DNA of 64,000 bases from Hormiphora californensis (taxonomy: Eukaryota > Ctenophora > Tentaculata > Cydippida > Pleurobrachiidae): positions 8,530,437 through 8,594,436 of the forward strand of contig CM035354.1 in the NCBI GenBank assembly GCA_020137815.1, in the 5' to 3' direction. This document shows positions 62,001 through 64,000 of this stretch, one piece after another (position 1 is the stretch's first letter; the number at the start of each line of letters is the position of its first letter). Below the pieces are notes generated by a model, which saw only the letters and a list, made by a program, of their open reading frames with translations, was not told the DNA's origin and made no database searches. A program made the position numbers and the translations under genes.

Positions 62001-63805
62001 ATAATGTAACCCACTGGAAGCTGATACTTGCGTAATGCTTCACAGTGCTAACCTAAGTGTAGCCGCTTAACAGTTAACAGCGCAACAAAGTCTAAGAAAT
62101 TAGATTTTTCCGGACCTCCAGGCTGTATGCAGATTTGTGTACTAGCGGTATCGACCCACGGCTTGGAGTGTGAAAAGATTTGTCAACCTAAACCGTCTTA
62201 ACGGACTGGTGAGTTATCGTTAGTGACAAATTCGGAATCCCACCTACTTCTACAGCTCTTTGCAGCAGTAGTAACCGAAGACTAGCCAGTGAGGCAGGTA
62301 AATTTCACCCACTACACTGTCCTGACATACAAGACACGCTGGTCTCATTTTAAGTCTCAATTAAGTCAAATACTCTTCTTGTGGTGCCGATACAGTTCGA
62401 GGGAAATGTGGAGCTTGCTCTGCAGAACACCAGGACTGAACCGGAGAACACCAACACTGGTCCTATGTGTGGGGGATAGTGGCGTGGAGTGATAATAATA
62501 GAGGTCGGCTGTTGACCTAGGATGGGGCAGCATAGTGGGCGGAATGATGGGAGGTGCAAAAAACACACACACACACACACACCCAGGGGTCCCCACACAA
62601 AGGAGACTCTACACAACCCAAGTTGACCCTGTGCACTCACCCTTTAAGTCAAGTTCTTCATCGCGTACCGTGCGGGCTGTGTTTGTGGTGGTTCTAGGGA
62701 CCTATTAGAGTGCCATAGAAGTGGAATTAGATTTACAACTTTTGTGTCGAGAAAAAAAAACATCATATATGACTGGCCTAATAAGTGTATTACAATTATG
62801 CGTTGAATCGATACCATCAATACTTTCCTCTTATAAAAGCACTTCAGGTATTCGCTCCTTCTGGTATGCATGTCATTGCAATATGAAGATAACAACAACC
62901 ATCACCCTGCACTATGGAAAGTATTATTCGATGCGCCAAACTGCAATTCTTAAAATGGTTGCGTATATTATTCGTGCTGATGTGGACTAGAAATGATTTT
63001 GTAAACAAGCTCGCTGGGGCTGACATCTCGGTGATAAATACAGATAATGTTATTATGGCGACCATTACCGGATTCAGTGATATGCCTTACTATAACAAAC
63101 TAATCAACATAACCCTTGACGCCATACATGCAGTTACACTGCTCCATGCTGACGATTATTATAGCTACAAGAGATCGCTTTCTAATAGGATATACTGGAA
63201 AAACTTCAATGATGAACTAGAAATTGCAAATGACTATTTAAGAGCTTTCGTAAGGATGCAATCATATGATAACCGACGGATTTCCCAAGAGTTGGATTAT
63301 ATAAATGCAGCAACATTTAGAGAGACGGCAGATCGCATACTCGGTATGACAGCGGTGCGAGTTTTAATCAATGGGAACGTTCAAGAAAGTGTTGCAGAAA
63401 GAATAAATAATAAAATCCTGGATGCACTTGGTGAAAGCGCAATATTTACTGACAATCAGGTTGGTGATATTTTCAGATTCTTTCCTCCTTTAGCCTGCCA
63501 CTGAGTTGCCACAAAATATCACTCGTCATAAATTTACATCCCATTTAGATTAAATGTTGCTTTCTTCTTTGACTTATATCTGCTTTCTAATTACAGGTTG
63601 GCTTTCCTGACGTACTTATGTTACCTCGAGGACGTACTGTTTATCAGACCAATGTAAAGAACAAGAAAAACACCAATAATGCTCTCGCATTTTACTGGCA
63701 GCTTACTGCTAACGATGTTATCGGGTCTCATATCTCAAGTCAGATTATGGCTGGAATTTTACAGATAATTTGGCACAGTGAGGCGTACCTTGACTTAAGG
63801 ACAAG
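52700..63805 (+). CDS. Membrane-anchored M16A metalloprotease, IDE/nardilysin-like (partial, 13 exons visible)
   Basis: Exons: 52700-52769, 52860-53065, 53133-53213, 53272-53365, 53432-53589, 55362-55571, 55685-55906, 56019-56178, 57190-57301, 57381-57556, 58278-58541, 62848-63459, 63597-63805. The gene continues beyond the window. All junctions up to 62848 are in phase. Inverted zinc motif HFTEH (residues 134-138) and Glu215 in SEFEK give the H-x2-E-H-x76-E spacing of insulin-degrading enzyme. Later blocks (DPPRRAANL.., NKLAGADISV, SSQIMAGILQIIWHSEAYLDLRTR region) follow the M16A two-half architecture. A hydrophobic segment at about residues 29-52 predicts a type II membrane anchor, which cytosolic IDE lacks. 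The enzyme would degrade peptides in an enclosed chamber. Odd: one reading-frame change near 62985. Confidence 0.88.
53133..53589 (+). CDS. M16 exons 3-5: catalytic zinc site
   Basis: 53133-53213 encodes LITLRNGLRIMLVNSDQNTA, the usual N-L-x-N-G start of the M16 fold. 53272-53365 encodes YPGLAHFTEHAIFSGSKKYP with zinc ligands H134 and H138 and catalytic E137. 53432-53589 encodes NGGQRGAFTSFSATMFNFLI, the conserved substrate-chamber strand. Confidence 0.9.
53716..55353. mobile_element. 1.6-kb TIR element in M16 intron 5
   Basis: GCTTAACTGGGGGGGGGGACATGTTAATT at the left and AATTAACATGTCCCCCCCCCCCGCTTAAC at the right are inverted ends. AT-rich interior with TGTTAAT repeats and no transposase ORF. 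A solo left end occurs near 1761. Confidence 0.8.
55362..55906 (+). CDS. M16 exons 6-7: third zinc ligand and domain 1/2 join
   Basis: 55362-55571 begins HIEREKISVQSEFEK, whose Glu (215) is the third zinc ligand, then GDPKHPCNSF. 55685-55906 encodes TAVLAGDFSLNELEAMANKY, equivalent to the V-x-G-x-x-S-L-D-x-L strand-helix of the family. Confidence 0.9.
56019..58541 (+). CDS. M16 exons 8-11: second and third M16 domains
   Basis: 56019-56178 (VLDSGLSQYLSGKGLAT), 57190-57301, 57381-57556 (LDPPRRAANLADIKLLLSKL) and 58278-58541 (EKWHGFEYYVRKIPEQWKTS) follow the inactive-half and linker segments of IDE in order. The last donor (G|GTAAAT at 58542) is immediately followed by a TTAA MITE. Confidence 0.85.
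56221..56380. mobile_element. Pogo-like MITE, 160 bp
   Basis: CAGTCGGACCCCGATTTAG / CTAAATCGGGGTCCGACTG with TA on both flanks, 43 bp after M16 exon 8. Confidence 0.9.
56478..57163. mobile_element. 690-bp hairpin in M16 intron 8
   Basis: GTAGAGTCGATAACTACATCG at the left is mirrored by CGATGTAGTTATCGACTCTAC at the right. Arms of about 295 bp with few mismatches and a loop of about 95 bp (CGTACGTGCAATTGCC...). It sits 27 bp before the M16 exon 9 acceptor. Confidence 0.9.
57665..58246. mobile_element. Pogo-like MITE carrying a nested TTAA MITE
   Basis: Outer ends CAGTCGGACCCCGATTTACC and GGTAAATCTGGGTCCGACTG, TA-flanked. A TTAA-type MITE (57689-58038) and a GGGGTGAACAGTTG-type fragment lie inside, giving a clear relative age order. 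Confidence 0.85.
57689..58038. mobile_element. TTAA-flanked MITE, copy 2
   Basis: TTAAAGTGAGAGTGGACCGA at the left, inverted at the right with one change (CTCTCACTTCAA). Inserted in the outer pogo-like MITE. Confidence 0.8.
58547..58768. mobile_element. TTAA-flanked MITE, copy 3
   Basis: TTAA-AGTGAGAATGGACCGA to TCGGTCCACTCTCACT-TTAA. It begins only 4 nt after the GT of the M16 exon 11 donor. Confidence 0.85.
60369..60438 (+). pseudogene. tRNA-like sequence (Glu-like, CTC)
   Basis: Possible acceptor stem TTCCATC/GATGGGG (two G-T pairs), D stem TGGT/ACCA with a TGGTGTAGTGG A box, a CTCTCAC anticodon-loop-like stretch, and a canonical GGTTCGAATCC B box. Anticodon and T stems are poorly paired and the unit is short (70 nt), so a degenerate tRNA or SINE head is likely. 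Confidence 0.45.
60728..60797 (+). pseudogene. tRNA-like sequence (Asp-like, GTC)
   Basis: TGGTCGAGTGG (A box) and GGTTCGATCCC (B box) flank CTGTCAA, an Asp-type anticodon loop. Stems are only partly paired and no acceptor stem forms. Confidence 0.45.
61598..61750. repeat. Tandem CCAGTAACC..GTTAC repeats
   Basis: About four imperfect units of 40-50 bp containing CAGTAACCTCGTTACGCATGGCACCCC-like sequence. Non-coding. Confidence 0.7.
62848..63459 (+). CDS. M16 exon 12, with internal frame change
   Basis: Acceptor GCACTTCAG (62847) joins in phase to IRSFWYACHC. The reading stays in this frame to a TAG at 62988. Homology resumes one frame over at NDFVNKLAGADISVINTDN and continues to CAG|GTTGGT (63459). 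The match to the family on both sides of the shift leaves little room for missing residues, so a 1-nt indel (real or assembly) is the simplest reading. A 28-nt intron is an alternative. Confidence 0.75.
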
Positions 63806-64000
63806 GTAACTTTGTTATTATTATTGAAGCAACAATAGCACTCACACTGGTGTATTGTTATTTTCTACGGTCATCCGTCACTGGGTCATATTATCCGCCT
63901 GAAAAGACACCATTGCACTCAGAATAGACCCCTCAAACGATTCCAACCAATACTTAAATTGAGCAGAGGGTGCTAAGGCTTCATTTCCGGGTGGGCGTGT
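63806..64000. other. M16 intron 13, window end
   Basis: Begins with GTAACT after ...AG at 63805. No further exon is visible before the window ends, so the C-terminal part of the protease is outside. Confidence 0.7.

Larger units (their letters stand above)
58855..62718. mobile_element. 3.9-kb TIR-bounded insertion in M16 intron 11
   Basis: CTATGGCACTCTAATGCTAA..GGTCCCTAGAACCACCACAAA at the left is mirrored by GTGGTGGTTCTAGGGACCTATTAGAGTGCCATAG at the right. The arms extend about 70 bp. Inside are a decayed LINE (minus strand), two tRNA-like sequences, a 61598-61750 tandem repeat and a (CA)n tract. No transposase of its own is visible. Confidence 0.7.

Overview
The window is animal nuclear DNA: multi-exon genes with GT-AG introns, a secreted kringle protein, rhodopsin-type GPCRs, a SIRT7-like sirtuin, an M16A metalloprotease, and a very heavy load of transposons and microsatellites. 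The gene set and compact exons fit a non-vertebrate, probably marine, metazoan. I cannot place the species further.

The backbone is two protein genes in tandem on the plus strand. A sirtuin gene runs from about 2172 to 51316. Ten exons can be joined in consistent phase to an exact 431-codon reading frame, but they are spread over 49 kb because three introns are enormous. An M16A (insulin-degrading-enzyme-like) protease starts at 52700 and runs off the right edge. Thirteen exons, about 857 codons, are visible.

The large sirtuin introns act as hosts. Intron 2 (3266-22855) holds a head-to-tail pair of full-length R2/R4-type LINEs (ORFs of 1218 and 1216 aa) sitting in a GA microsatellite, plus several kilobase-scale hairpins and MITEs. 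Intron 4 (23232-42618) holds three complete genes on the opposite strand: two paralogous orphan GPCRs (23721-24803 and 29894-31000) and a secreted kringle protein with a homogenised Cys-rich repeat array (38837-41781). Intron 5 holds a degenerate LINE fragment and a second, YADD-type RT embedded in a TCTCTG microsatellite. Intron 6 holds a LINE ORF1-like coding block.

Four recognisable non-autonomous transposon families recur: pogo-like elements with CAGTCGGACCCCGATTT ends and TA duplications; elements flanked by TTAA with AGTGAGAGTGGACC ends; a composite repeat made of a foldback plus a block of CRE-like TGACGTCA palindromes; and repeats ending in the hairpin TGCGCTTGCCAGCGCA.

The points most worth following up are: an N-terminal PARP-type-like zinc finger predicted on the sirtuin; LINE insertion into GA repeats with an apparent empty site preserved in a neighbouring duplicate; a 21-bp-phased array of five RFX X-boxes; the CRE arrays carried by a mobile repeat; and an apparent frameshift in the M16 gene. 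Splice models are by eye, from consensus and phase, and have no transcript support.
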